DNA from: Rhodococcus sp. P-2
GTDB lineage: Bacteria > Actinomycetota > Actinomycetes > Mycobacteriales > Mycobacteriaceae
DNA length: 64,000 nucleotides
NCBI RefSeq assembly: GCF_016598535.1
Contig: NZ_CP066779.1
Coordinates: forward strand, 2,542,001 to 2,606,000
Reading direction: 5' to 3'
Positions 49,851 through 58,681 of this stretch are shown here, piece by piece. Position 1 is the stretch's first letter. The number at the start of each line of letters is the position of its first letter. The notes below the pieces were generated by a model. That model was not told the origin of the DNA and searched no databases. It worked only from the letters and a program-made list of their open reading frames with translations. The translations under genes and the position numbers were made by a program.

Positions 49851-50171
49851 ATGCCGAAATACCTCTGGCAAGTGACGTACTCACCCTCCGGCGCCGCCGG
49901 CCTACAGCAGGAGGGAGGCACTGCACGGCGCGACGCGATAACCCGAATGGTCGAAAGCATTGGCGGCACAGTCGAATCCTGCCACTTCGCACTGGGCGGT
50001 CACGACATGTTCGTGATCGGCAACCTGCCGGACGATGTCGCAGCCGCCGCATTGAGCATCCGCACGGCTGCAGCAGGTGCAGCACGCTCGGAGTCGATCA
50101 CACTACTCACGCCGGAGCAGATCGACGAGGCAGTCAAGCGACCGACCGACTACCGAGCGCCGGGCAAATGA
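49851..50171 (+). CDS. GYD-domain protein
   Basis: A 106-residue GYD-like protein: 'YLWQVTYSPSGAAGLQQEGGTARRDAI' and 'MVESIGGTVESCHFALGGHDMFVIGNLPDDVAAAA', the usual N-terminal half and core. AGGAG precedes the ATG at 49851; the upstream part of the longer frame is not coding. It overlaps the LLM oxidoreductase gene by 4 bases (ATGA), so the two work from one message. Function unknown. Confidence 0.8.
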   Translation: MPKYLWQVTYSPSGAAGLQQEGGTARRDAITRMVESIGGTVESCHFALGGHDMFVIGNLPDDVAAAALSIRTAAAGAARSESITLLTPEQIDEAVKRPTDYRAPGK

Positions 50172-51064
50172 CGGCGGAAGGAATAGATCCCGGCAGCGGC
50201 CGAGTTGCACCCGCTGTGACGGAGACTACGCAAACACCTGACCTGGGCACCTACGGAATCTGGCGCGGAGCGGCTGGTTTGCCGCCCGAGCTGGGAACAG
50301 CGATCGAGAAACTCGGTTTCGGCACCATCTGGATCGGCGGCTCACCGCGGGCCGATCTACGAATCGCCGAGAAACTTCTCGACGCGACCGAGCACATCAC
50401 CGTGGCGACAGGAATCGTCAACATCTGGTCCTCGCCTGCGGCTGAGGTGGCGGAGTCCTATCACCGACTCGAAGCCGCACATCCGGGGCGATTCCTCCTC
50501 GGTGTTGGTGTCGGACATCCGGAGGCGACCGGCGACTACACCAAGCCGTACGCCTCGCTGGTGTCGTACCTCGACGAACTCGACGCGGCCCAGGTCCCGG
50601 AATCGCGGCGCGTTCTCGCCGCACTGGGACCGAAGGTGTTGAGACTGTCCGCAGATCGCGCCGCCGGCGCGCATCCGTACCTGACCACCCCCGAACACAC
50701 GGCCGAAGCTCGCGAAATCCTCGGACCCTCGAAGATCCTGGCCCCGGAGCACAAGGTTGTTCTGGAAACCGATCCGGAGAAGGCCAGAGCAATCGGTCGC
50801 CCCGCCGTTGCCAATCCGTATCTGTACCTACGCAACTACACGAGCAATCTCGAGCGCCTCGGTTTTGCACCCGAAGAGTTGGCGAACGAGGGAAACGATC
50901 GCGTCATCGACGCTCTGGTTGCGCGCGGTACCGCGAAGTCCATCGCGGATCGGCTACGCGAGCATGTCGCGGCGGGCGCCGATCACGTTGCGATCCAAGC
51001 ACTTCCCGCCGAGGGTGATCCACTCGCGACCTACGAAGCACTGGCCGCCGAACTTTTCGGCTGA
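50168..51064 (+). CDS. LLM-class F420-dependent oxidoreductase
   Basis: A 298-residue luciferase-like TIM-barrel protein. 'EKLGFGTIWIGGSPRADLRIAEKLL', 'ITVATGIVNIWSSPAAEVAESYHRLEAAHPGRFLLGVGVGHPEATGDY' and 'LAALGPKVLRLSADRAAGAHPYL' match F420-dependent LLM enzymes of mycobacteria (MSMEG-type TIGR03620 group). It would reduce or oxidise a small metabolite using F420. Coupled to the GYD gene upstream. Confidence 0.85.
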   Translation: MTAEGIDPGSGRVAPAVTETTQTPDLGTYGIWRGAAGLPPELGTAIEKLGFGTIWIGGSPRADLRIAEKLLDATEHITVATGIVNIWSSPAAEVAESYHRLEAAHPGRFLLGVGVGHPEATGDYTKPYASLVSYLDELDAAQVPESRRVLAALGPKVLRLSADRAAGAHPYLTTPEHTAEAREILGPSKILAPEHKVVLETDPEKARAIGRPAVANPYLYLRNYTSNLERLGFAPEELANEGNDRVIDALVARGTAKSIADRLREHVAAGADHVAIQALPAEGDPLATYEALAAELFG

Positions 51065-51077
51065 CGGGAAACCCTTG

Positions 51078-51125
51078 ACTTGGATAAGTCATGTCCGAGT
51101 ATACTTGGACACGACTTATCCAAGT
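51078..51125. promoter_or_regulatory. Double Rrf2-type operator
   Basis: Two mirrored copies of ACTTGGA-N9-TCC(A/G)AGT lie at 51078-51100 and 51103-51125, together forming a 48-bp palindrome with 22 of 24 positions paired. It ends 13 bp before the NmrA-like start, so bound regulator would block expression. The Rrf2 gene downstream is the likely binder. Confidence 0.75.
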
Positions 51126-51138
51126 AAAGGAGAAAATC

Positions 51139-51888
51139 ATGAAAATCGTCATTTTCGGAAGCGGACTCATCGGAAGCCAGGTCGCCGCCAAGCTCGCTGA
51201 TGCCAGGCACGACGTGAAGGCACTCGGTCGCGGCGACGGGATCGACATCACCACCGGCGCAGGTATCGCCGAGGCAGTCGAGGGGGCCGACGTCGTCGTG
51301 GATCTGACCAATTCCCCTTCGTGGTCGGACGAGGACGTCTTGGCCTTCTTCCGTGACGGAACCAGCCATATCCTCGCTGCGGAAGAGAAGGCGGGAGTCG
51401 GTCACCACGTCATCCTGTCCATCGTCGGCGCCGATCGACTGCCCGATTCCGGGTACATGCGAGCCAAGGTCGCCCAGGAAGACCTGGTCAAGGCCGGCCC
51501 GACTCCCTACACGATCGTCCGCTCCACCCAATTCTTCGAGTTCGTCGCCGGAATCGCCGACGCCGGAACCACTGACGGCACGGTCCATGCGACGCCGGCA
51601 CATCTGCAACCCATTGCATCGCGGGACGTCGTTTCTCACGTCGCCGAGGTAGTGACCGGTGCGCCGCGTAACGGCACGGTCGAGATCGCCGGGCCCGAAC
51701 CGCTGGGTATCGACGAACTGGTCCGGCGCCTGTTCCTCGTCACCGGCGACAAGCGTTCGGTGATCTCCGATCCCGAGGCCGGCTACTTCGGCGCGAAACT
51801 CGACAACTCGGCACTCACCCCGACACCCGGCGCCGATGCATGGATTGCGCCGACAACGTACGACGCGTGGCTTGCCGAGAAGGCCTGA
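51139..51888 (+). CDS. NmrA/SDR-type NAD(P)-binding protein (YwnB-like)
   Basis: A 249-residue atypical SDR with an N-terminal GxGxxG (IFGSGLIGSQVAAKL, residues 5-19) and no Tyr-x3-Lys catalytic pair visible; 'YMRAKVAQEDLVKAGPTPYTIVRSTQFFEF' is the typical NmrA-like stretch. ATG 51139 with AAAGGAG. It probably acts as a redox-related reductase or sensor. The downstream Rrf2 gene and upstream operator mirror the B. subtilis ywnA-ywnB pairing. Confidence 0.8.
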   Translation: MKIVIFGSGLIGSQVAAKLADARHDVKALGRGDGIDITTGAGIAEAVEGADVVVDLTNSPSWSDEDVLAFFRDGTSHILAAEEKAGVGHHVILSIVGADRLPDSGYMRAKVAQEDLVKAGPTPYTIVRSTQFFEFVAGIADAGTTDGTVHATPAHLQPIASRDVVSHVAEVVTGAPRNGTVEIAGPEPLGIDELVRRLFLVTGDKRSVISDPEAGYFGAKLDNSALTPTPGADAWIAPTTYDAWLAEKA

Positions 51889-51950
51889 CATCGACTGCTG
51901 AACCGATGTCCGACCCGCACCACTTTCCGCGGCGTCGATAGAGTCCAATC

Positions 51951-52415
51951 ATGAAGCTTTCCGGAGGCGTGGAGTGGTCACTCCACTGCTGTGTGGTTCT
52001 CAGCCAGGCCGAGGCGCCGGTACCCGCAGCCAGACTCGCCGAACTTCACGGGGTGTCGAAGACATACCTGGCGAAGCATCTGCGAGCGCTCGCGCACGCC
52101 GGTCTGGTCAATCCGACCGAGGGCCGTGACGGCGGGTACGTCCTCACCCGAGCTCCCGAGAAGATCACCGTTCTCGACGTCGTGCAGGCCGTCGACGGCA
52201 CCGAACCTGCTTTCCGGTGCACGGAGATTCGACAGCAAGGAATCCTCGCCGCCCCACCGGAACAGTGCCGTTCCGCCTGCGGAATTGCCAAAGTGATGGC
52301 CGACGCCGAAAAAGCTTGGCGCGCATCGCTGTCAGGGGTCACTATTGCAGATCTTGCTGCAACCCTGGATCTTCCGGCCCTCAGAAAGATCCTGACCGCG
52401 CCGATCACGCCCTAG
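51951..52415 (+). CDS. Rrf2-family regulator (YwnA-like)
   Basis: A 154-residue regulator with winged helix 'VSKTYLAKHLRALAHAGLVNPTEGRDGGYVLTRAPEKITVLDVVQAVDG'. Three Cys follow the DNA-binding domain (RCTEIRQQG...EQCRSACGIAK, about residues 84, 103, 107), which in Rrf2 proteins bind an iron-sulphur cluster or react with oxidants. The double operator upstream of the preceding gene is its likely target. Confidence 0.85.
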   Translation: MKLSGGVEWSLHCCVVLSQAEAPVPAARLAELHGVSKTYLAKHLRALAHAGLVNPTEGRDGGYVLTRAPEKITVLDVVQAVDGTEPAFRCTEIRQQGILAAPPEQCRSACGIAKVMADAEKAWRASLSGVTIADLAATLDLPALRKILTAPITP

Positions 52416-52533
52416 AGCAGTCCTCACCTCACGAGGCATCAATCCATCGTTCAACTATCGGGTACCTTGTTCGGGGATCAAATCTTGACGAAGAATCTTC
52501 CGGGAATTTTCGCAAGATCTCGGAGGGGGTTTC

Positions 52534-53676
52534 ATGGGAGTCAGTGGCACTGCGGGGTTGGGGCAGAACATTCGTCAAACAACTGGACTGTTGAGTCGCT
52601 GGTGGTCTCTTGCCTACGACGGCGAATGGTTCCCGAGGTTCCTGGCTGCTCGATCGATGTTGGGGACAGCCAGGGTGGTCGTCACCTTTTGGTGTGCTGT
52701 GTTCGTGGCACTCGCCGTACTGGCTCAATTCGTGAAGGGCGGCGCAACCGAACTCCCTGAACGGCTCGCGGCGGGCACAGCATGCATGATCGCGCTCTAC
52801 TGCATGGTTCGTTGGTCACTCGGACGATCCTGGCCGAGCCACCGCCAATCCGTTCGATTCATTGCGCTCACCAACATCTGTTTGTCCTTGATACTGCTCG
52901 CCGGAATCCATGCGAGTTTCCTGGCATTGACCGGCGCCGTTCTGTTCGTGGTCGTCGCGAACTATTCGTCGGTATTCCACAGCCCCCGGATAGTCACTGC
53001 ACAGATCATCGGCGCGCTGTTCGTCGTTGCCCTACTGACAATTCGAGCTGTAACCGATCCGGATACCGACTCTTCGCTGTCGGTGTCCACCGGATTCGTC
53101 ATCGGGTGTGTCATCGCCTCAGCCGCGATGACCGTGCATTTCCTCGTCTTGTACTTGACCGACGATGCACGACACTCTTGGCGCGATCCACTTACCGCTG
53201 CTCTGAACCGACGTGGGCTGCACAACGTCAGGCAACAGCTGTTCGGTGTCGGCGAACTCCAGGGACACGTCGTTCTCGCGGTGGTGATCGACGTCGATTC
53301 GTTCAAGAGCGTCAACGACAAACTCGGTCACGCAGAAGGTGATCGAATGCTGGTGACAGTGGGCCGACGACTGAACTCGGCCGTCGGAGAGACCGGACTG
53401 GTCGCGCGGACCGGCGGCGACGAGTTCGTGATTCTCATGCCTGTCGAGCCACGTCGCATCGAACAAACCGTGGTCGACATCCACAACTCGATCTCGAAGC
53501 CTGCCGGCAGACAGACGATCTCGGTGAGTGTCGGAGCCAGCGTGTGGCTGTCCTCGACAATCCCGGACGCATCAGGAACCATCGATCGAATACTTGCCGA
53601 CGCCGACAACGCTATGTATCGAGCCAAGCGACGAGGTGGAGACCAAGTAGCCTGGGCGGTAACGCATCTGAGCTGA
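52534..53676 (+). CDS. Membrane GGDEF-domain diguanylate cyclase
   Basis: A 380-residue protein with about six N-terminal TM helices (residues 45-210) and a C-terminal GGDEF domain with intact active site R-T-G-G-D-E-F (GGDEF at 294-298), plus 'LTAALNRRGLHN' and 'FKSVNDKLGHAEGDRML'. It should make c-di-GMP from two GTP. No RxxD inhibitory site lies five residues before the motif, so product inhibition may be absent. No EAL partner is in the window. Confidence 0.9.
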   Translation: MGVSGTAGLGQNIRQTTGLLSRWWSLAYDGEWFPRFLAARSMLGTARVVVTFWCAVFVALAVLAQFVKGGATELPERLAAGTACMIALYCMVRWSLGRSWPSHRQSVRFIALTNICLSLILLAGIHASFLALTGAVLFVVVANYSSVFHSPRIVTAQIIGALFVVALLTIRAVTDPDTDSSLSVSTGFVIGCVIASAAMTVHFLVLYLTDDARHSWRDPLTAALNRRGLHNVRQQLFGVGELQGHVVLAVVIDVDSFKSVNDKLGHAEGDRMLVTVGRRLNSAVGETGLVARTGGDEFVILMPVEPRRIEQTVVDIHNSISKPAGRQTISVSVGASVWLSSTIPDASGTIDRILADADNAMYRAKRRGGDQVAWAVTHLS

Positions 53677-53698
53677 ATCGGCACGTTTGACTGCCGAT
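53677..53698. terminator. Bidirectional hairpin
   Basis: ATCGGCA-N8-TGCCGAT, a perfect 7-bp stem immediately after the GGDEF stop and 6 bp from the convergent MmyB-like stop. Confidence 0.65.
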
Positions 53699-53703
53699 CG
53701 AAA

Positions 53704-54588
53704 TCAGAGCGCCGCTTCGCTGTCGTTCGCCGGATCCAATTGATCCTGGGTTGCCGCCCAACTCGCCAGGAGTTTGAGTGCATCAGCCGTGGGCGTCCCG
53801 GGCGCGGCGGTGTAGACCAGCAGTGTCAGACCGGGATTGGACGGCAGTTCCATCGCCTCGAAGTTCAGCTCCAGGTCGCCGACGACGGGGTGACGAACCT
53901 TCTTGACACCCGTCCGATGAAAGCGCACATTGTGTTTCGCCCACCGGGTGCGGAATACCTCACTGCGAGTGGCAAGTTCACCGATGAGCTCGGTCAGCGC
54001 CTTGTCGTGGGGGTTGCGTCCCGCTTCCGAGCGGAGCATCGCGGCGATGTCGTCTGCCGCGCGCTCCCAATCTACGAAGAAGTCCTGCGACGCCGGGTCC
54101 AGGTACACGAAGCGGGCGTTGTTCGCCGGCCTACGCGGATCAGCCAAGACTGGCGAATACAACGCGCGCGCCATGCGATTGGCCGCCAGCATGTCGTGCC
54201 TGGCATTGCGTACCCACGCCGGCGCGTCCGTGATGGCGTCGAGTATCTGCTGAATCGCCGGGCTCACGCCCTTGGGGGCGGGCCGCTTTCTACTCGGCGC
54301 GCCTGCACTGGCGGCTTTCGCGAGGTCGTACAAATGGGCAGTTTCGGCTTCGTCGAGTTGCAATGCTCGGGAAAGGCTTTCGAGCACCGAGTCCGATGCT
54401 CCCGCCAGATTTCCGCGTTCCATGCGCACGTAGTAGTCGATGCTCACACCGGCGAGCAGAGCGACTTCCTCACGGCGCAACCCCTTGACGCGGCGGTTTC
54501 CGCCGTAGGCCGGCAGCCCTGCCTGCTCGGGTGTGATGCGAGCACGACGGGAGCTGAGGAATTCGCGAATCTCGGCTCGGTTGTCCAT
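53704..54588 (-). CDS. MmyB-like helix-turn-helix regulator
   Basis: A 294-residue regulator with N-terminal XRE-type HTH ('GNRRVKGLRREEVALLAGVSIDYYVRMERGNLAGASDSVLESLSRAL') and a C-terminal MmyB-type ligand domain (about residues 105-270), thought to bind fatty-acid-like ligands. ATG 54588; the longer frame extends into the promoter. It is divergent from the alcohol dehydrogenase gene, which it probably controls, as in many actinobacterial pairs of this kind. Confidence 0.85.
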   Translation of the reverse strand: MDNRAEIREFLSSRRARITPEQAGLPAYGGNRRVKGLRREEVALLAGVSIDYYVRMERGNLAGASDSVLESLSRALQLDEAETAHLYDLAKAASAGAPSRKRPAPKGVSPAIQQILDAITDAPAWVRNARHDMLAANRMARALYSPVLADPRRPANNARFVYLDPASQDFFVDWERAADDIAAMLRSEAGRNPHDKALTELIGELATRSEVFRTRWAKHNVRFHRTGVKKVRHPVVGDLELNFEAMELPSNPGLTLLVYTAAPGTPTADALKLLASWAATQDQLDPANDSEAAL

Positions 54589-54755
54589 GCAGTTCACGTT
54601 ACTCGAGCGGCGATGGCCGAGGGAGGTACTGCCGTTACCTGGAACAACAGACACTCCCGCGCCCGCGAGGCGCGGCGTTGACTGATTGCAGTCGACCGGT
54701 TCACGCAGAAACGTCGACTTCTATGCACGCGACACCAGAAGCAAAAGGGGACACC

Positions 54756-55793
54756 ATGCGAGCAACCATCATGTACGGCGCCGGAGACGTTCGAGTCGAG
54801 ACCGTGCCCGATCCGGTACTGCAGCAGCCGACGGACGCGATCGTGCGGGTCGTCAGGGCCTGCGTTTGCGGCTCTGACCTGCACCCTTACCACAACATGC
54901 CGGCGACGCCCGGTGGTTCCCCGATGGGCCACGAATTCGTCGGAGTAGTGGAAGAGACCGGTCGCGAGGTGTCCACGTTGAAGAAGGGCGACTTCGTCAT
55001 CGCCCCCTTCGCCTGGTCGGACGGAACATGCGACTTCTGCCGCGAAGGCTTGCAGACCTCCTGCCGACACGGCGGATTCTGGGCCGGAAACGGGATCGGA
55101 GGCGGTCAGGCGGAGGCCATCCGAGTGCCGTTGGCAGACGGCACCCTGGTCAAGGCGCCGGTCGGTGAGGATTCCGAACTCCTGCCGTCACTGCTGACGC
55201 TCTCCGACGTCTTCGGCACCGGCTATCACGCGGCGGTCAAGGGTGGCGTCAACGAACGCACGACGGTCACAGTTATCGGCGATGGAGCAGTGGGGTTGAT
55301 GGCAGTGCTCTCCGCCAAACGCCTCGGTGCCGAGCGCATCATCCTGATGGGGCGCCACAAGGCCCGTACGGACCTCGGTGTCGATTTCGGAGCCACCGAT
55401 GTAGTTGCTGAACGTGGTGACGAGGGCGTCGAGAAGGTCCGCGAACTGACCGGCGGCGACGGCACTCACGTCGTCCTCGAAGCGGTAGGCCACATGCCTG
55501 CCTACGAGCAGTCGCTCGGAGTTGTCCGACCGGGCGGCGTCATCAGCCGAGTCGGAGTACCCCAATACGAAGAAGCTCCAATCGGTTTCGGGTCGCTCTT
55601 CGGACCGAACATCACGCTCACCGGTGGACCGGCCCCGGTGCGCGCGTACATCGAAGAGCTGATGCCGGATGTACTCGACGGAAAGATCGAGCCGGGCAAG
55701 GTCTTCGACCGCACCGTCGGGCTCGACGACGTTGCGGAAGGCTACCGCGCCATGGATTCCCGTGAATCGTTGAAGGTCCTCGTCCGCCCGTAA
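54756..55793 (+). CDS. Zinc-dependent alcohol dehydrogenase
   Basis: A 345-residue MDR enzyme with catalytic-zinc ligands C38 (VCGSD), H59-E60 (GHE) and structural Cys at 92, 95 and 103. Only three of the usual four structural Cys are in place. The NAD(P) site is 'VIGDGAVGLMAVLSAKRLGAERIIL'. Start ATG 54756 behind AAAGGGG; the longer frame has no support. Divergent from the MmyB regulator and followed by a DHA2 exporter 42 bp later, which suggests a detoxification unit. Confidence 0.85.
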   Translation: MRATIMYGAGDVRVETVPDPVLQQPTDAIVRVVRACVCGSDLHPYHNMPATPGGSPMGHEFVGVVEETGREVSTLKKGDFVIAPFAWSDGTCDFCREGLQTSCRHGGFWAGNGIGGGQAEAIRVPLADGTLVKAPVGEDSELLPSLLTLSDVFGTGYHAAVKGGVNERTTVTVIGDGAVGLMAVLSAKRLGAERIILMGRHKARTDLGVDFGATDVVAERGDEGVEKVRELTGGDGTHVVLEAVGHMPAYEQSLGVVRPGGVISRVGVPQYEEAPIGFGSLFGPNITLTGGPAPVRAYIEELMPDVLDGKIEPGKVFDRTVGLDDVAEGYRAMDSRESLKVLVRP

Positions 55794-55835
55794 TCCACCA
55801 TTTGCGAAGGTCCACCACTTGCGAAGAAGAAGCGC

Positions 55836-57308
55836 GTGACCCACACTGCCACCCGTCCCGTTGCCGGTCGCATCAATTCCACCGCGATCTTGGCGATCAT
55901 TCTGATTAGCTATTTCATGATCCTGCTCGACAATTCGATCATCTTCACCGGGCTGCCCAGCATCCAAAGCAGCATGGGTTACTCGGCAACCGGGCTGTCC
56001 TGGGTCCAGGACGCCTACACCCTGGTGTTCGGCGGGCTTCTCCTGCTGGGTGCTCGTCTCGGGGACATCTTCGGCCGTCGTCGCGTATTCGTGGCCGGTC
56101 TCGCGATTTTCGCCATTGCGTCGTTTCTCGTCGGGGTCGCGTCGAACGGTTGGTGGCTCATCGCAGCGCGTGCTCTCCAAGGCGTCGGAGCCGCAGTGGT
56201 GGCCCCGGCGTCGCTGTCACTGCTGACGGCCAGCTTTCCGCCCGGCCCGGGGCGAACGCGTGCTGTTGCCTGGTACGGCGCTGCGGCGGGAATAGGCGCC
56301 AGCCTCGGACTCGTGATCGGCGGCGCCCTTGCCGACTGGGTGTCCTGGCGCGCGGGCTTTTTCATCAACGTTCCGATCGGCATCGCGATGATCGTGCTCG
56401 CTCCCCGGTTCATTCCGGAAACCCAGCCGAGCACCGGACGTTTCGATGTGGCCGGTGCTGTTCTCGCGACACTCGGCATGACCGCGCTCGTCTTCGGCAT
56501 CGTCAACTCGGCCGACGCGGGGTGGACCTCACCGATCACTGTTTCGACACTGGCGGCTGGGGCGATACTACTGATCCTGCTCTTCCTCAACGAAGCGAGA
56601 GCGGAGCAGCCGATCATGCCACTGCGGTTGTTCCGTAGCCGGGAGCGATCCGGCGCTTATGCCGCCCGAATGCTCTATCTGGGTGCCATGATCGGATTCT
56701 TCTACTTCACGACTCAGCTACTCCAAGGCGTCATGGGCTTCAGCGCGTTCCAAGCAGGCATCGCGTTCTTCCCGATGACGATCGTCAATTTTGCTGTGGC
56801 GATGCTTATTCCGCGGCTGACACCGCGATTCGGAAATTCCACAATTCTGTCGGTTGGCATTGCCGTCACCCTAACCGGGATGGCGTGGCTCAGTCTGGTC
56901 CATCCCGGCAGCACGTACCTCACGGCGATAGCACTTCCGATGATCTTGATCGGCGCCGGTCAGGGGTTGTCTTTCGCCCCTCTAACTTCTGCCGGGATCT
57001 CCGGGATAGAGGCCGAGGATGCCGGTGCCGCATCAGGATTGGTCAACACTGCACACCAACTGGGCAGCGCTCTCGGACTCGGCGTACTCGTCGCGGTCTC
57101 GTCAGGAGCCGGACCCTCTGCCGACAACGCTGCAACGGCACTCACCGATCACGTGTCAACGGCTCTCACTGCAGGAACCGCCCTGCTCGCCGCTTGTCTC
57201 GTCATCGCCCTCGCACTGATCGTCCCGTCCACGAGAACGCGAAGTACCACAAAGCAATTCGAACCGGAGAAGGGAATTCGAGATGGCGCACTCGTGAACC
57301 GAGGCTGA
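55836..57308 (+). CDS. DHA2-type MFS drug/solvent exporter
   Basis: A 490-residue permease with about 14 TM helices. Motif C-like and A-like sequences 'LGARLGDIFGRRRVFVAGLAIFAIASFLVG' and 'GVGAAVVAPASLSLL' fit the DHA2 (EmrB/QacA) family of proton-driven exporters. GTG start at 55836. The last 26 bp overlap a decayed DUF2255 frame. It probably belongs with the alcohol dehydrogenase upstream. Confidence 0.85.
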   Translation: MTHTATRPVAGRINSTAILAIILISYFMILLDNSIIFTGLPSIQSSMGYSATGLSWVQDAYTLVFGGLLLLGARLGDIFGRRRVFVAGLAIFAIASFLVGVASNGWWLIAARALQGVGAAVVAPASLSLLTASFPPGPGRTRAVAWYGAAAGIGASLGLVIGGALADWVSWRAGFFINVPIGIAMIVLAPRFIPETQPSTGRFDVAGAVLATLGMTALVFGIVNSADAGWTSPITVSTLAAGAILLILLFLNEARAEQPIMPLRLFRSRERSGAYAARMLYLGAMIGFFYFTTQLLQGVMGFSAFQAGIAFFPMTIVNFAVAMLIPRLTPRFGNSTILSVGIAVTLTGMAWLSLVHPGSTYLTAIALPMILIGAGQGLSFAPLTSAGISGIEAEDAGAASGLVNTAHQLGSALGLGVLVAVSSGAGPSADNAATALTDHVSTALTAGTALLAACLVIALALIVPSTRTRSTTKQFEPEKGIRDGALVNRG

Positions 57309-57447
57309 ACTGATCACGATCGGCGGCGCCGAGGAATCGCAGATCTCCTCGCACCGCCGCGACGGCACCGCAAGGCCATACATCACGATTTGGGTTGTCC
57401 ATGCCGAGAACCAACTGTACGTTCACTCGGACTACGGATTCCGCTGA
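57283..57447 (+). pseudogene. Decayed DUF2255-family gene
   Basis: Reading from ATG 57283 gives MAHS, a TGA stop at 57295-57297, then in the same frame TEAELITIGGAEES, QISSHRRDGTARPYIT, IWVVHAENQLYVHSDYGFR and a second stop at 57445. DUF2255 proteins normally read 'W-T-E-A-E-L...I-A-S-x-R-x-D-G-T-x-R-P-Y...W-V-V', so the first stop replaces the usual Trp codon (TGG to TGA) and the C-terminal part (usually 50-70 more residues) is lost. AGAAGGGA lies before the ATG. The stretch had no gene otherwise. Confidence 0.7.
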
Positions 57448-57487
57448 CGCAGAACTGAACCGCCCCTTTCGATTCCGAGGAGACCTC

Positions 57488-57901
57488 ATGGAAATCTTGA
57501 AGCCCCAGCCCACCAGCAAGGCACCCGGCGACTGGTTCACCGGCGACGTCTGGTGGGACGTCATCTATGCCGGCCAGGAGCCGTCGAGGATGCGCGCCAA
57601 CATGGTTCGCTTTGCACCGTGTGCGCGAACCGACTGGCATTCCCATGTCCTCGGGCAGACCCTCCACATCGTCTCCGGGACCGCGCTGGTTCAAGCTCGC
57701 GGCGGCGAGATCGTCGAAGTTCACCCGGGCGAGACCGTCTATACCCCGGCGGGAGAGGAACACTGGCACGGCGCGGCACCCGACCGTTTCATGAGCCACC
57801 TTGCACTGTGGGAAGGACCCGGCGACGGAAGCACCGAAACGACATGGGGCGACAAAGTCACCGATGAGGAATACAACGGTCCCCGCGCCAACCTCCGCTG
57901 A
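57488..57901 (+). CDS. Small cupin protein
   Basis: A 137-residue single cupin with 'RTDWHSHVLGQTLHIVSGTALVQARGGEIVEVHPGETVYTPAGEEHWHGAAP', giving the metal-binding G(X)5HXH...E-type residues (WHSH, Gln/His and EEHWH). GAGGAG precedes the ATG. Similar proteins bind Mn2+ or Fe2+; a quinone- or aldehyde-handling role is guessed for some but is not shown. It ends 13 bp from the convergent LexA-family gene. Confidence 0.8.
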   Translation: MEILKPQPTSKAPGDWFTGDVWWDVIYAGQEPSRMRANMVRFAPCARTDWHSHVLGQTLHIVSGTALVQARGGEIVEVHPGETVYTPAGEEHWHGAAPDRFMSHLALWEGPGDGSTETTWGDKVTDEEYNGPRANLR

Positions 57902-57914
57902 GACCGGATCCCCC

Positions 57915-58574
57915 TCAGATACGTCGCATCACGGAAACGACCTTGCCCAGGATGGCCGCGCGATCGCCGTCGATGACGCTGTATGCGGGATTGCGGGGTT
58001 CGAGGTACACGTGACCGTCGCGGCGCCGGAGCACCTTCACGGTGGCCTCGCCGTCGATCATCGCGGCGACGATCTCGCCGGAGTGTGCCTCGTCCTGGCG
58101 GCGCACCACGACGACGTCGCCGTCGCAGATGGCTGCGTCGACCATCGATTCACCACGCACCCGAAGCCCGAATACCGTGCCGGAACCGACGAGCTCGCGA
58201 GGAAGCGCCAGCACCTCGTCGGTGTGCTCCTCCGCGAGGATCGGCGCGCCGGCGGCAATGTCACCGACCACCGGAACCGTCACGGTGTTCGACGACGACT
58301 GTTCCTTCGCGCCTGCGAGGAACGGCCGCACGTCCAACTGCCGAGCCATGGCTGCTCCCCTACGGAGGAAGCCCTTCTCTTCGAGACTCTTGAGGTGCTT
58401 GGACACTGTCGACGTCGAGCGCAGACCAACCGCGTCTCCGATCTGCCGCGTGCTCGGCGTGCACCCGTTGGCAGCCACGAGGTCCCGGATGGTCATCAGG
58501 ATCTGCTGCTGGCGGAGCGGCAGGGAGGAGGGGTCGAGGCCACCGAACATGTCGAGATCGTCGTAATCGGTCAC
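57915..58574 (-). CDS. LexA-family repressor-protease
   Basis: A 219-residue protein: winged helix (LPLRQQQILMTIRDLV... STRQIGDAVGLRSTSTVSKHLKSLEEKGFL, residues 19-70) and a C-terminal S24 protease domain with Ser143 (GESMVD), Lys180 (GEATVK) and cleavage site Ala108-Gly109 (DIAAGAP). I prefer the GTG at 58574 (MTDYDDLDMF); a longer frame reaches 58667 into the promoter. The HTH departs from the usual actinobacterial LexA, and I see no CGAAC-N-GTTCG SOS box upstream, so it may be a paralogue rather than the main SOS repressor. Confidence 0.75.
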   Translation of the reverse strand: MTDYDDLDMFGGLDPSSLPLRQQQILMTIRDLVAANGCTPSTRQIGDAVGLRSTSTVSKHLKSLEEKGFLRRGAAMARQLDVRPFLAGAKEQSSSNTVTVPVVGDIAAGAPILAEEHTDEVLALPRELVGSGTVFGLRVRGESMVDAAICDGDVVVVRRQDEAHSGEIVAAMIDGEATVKVLRRRDGHVYLEPRNPAYSVIDGDRAAILGKVVSVMRRI

Positions 58575-58681
58575 GACGAGAATCGTAGTGATGGGTCCCG
58601 ACATCCAGGCCTGGCGGCCGGAGTCTGCCAGAAACGGCACAAGCAGTTTGTTTATCGTGCAGCACATGGCACGCTGGGTTG

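Noticed and set aside
58575-58681. SOS box upstream of the LexA-family gene
   Set aside because: I looked for a CGAAC...GTTCG dyad and found only a weak CGTGC/GCACG repeat.
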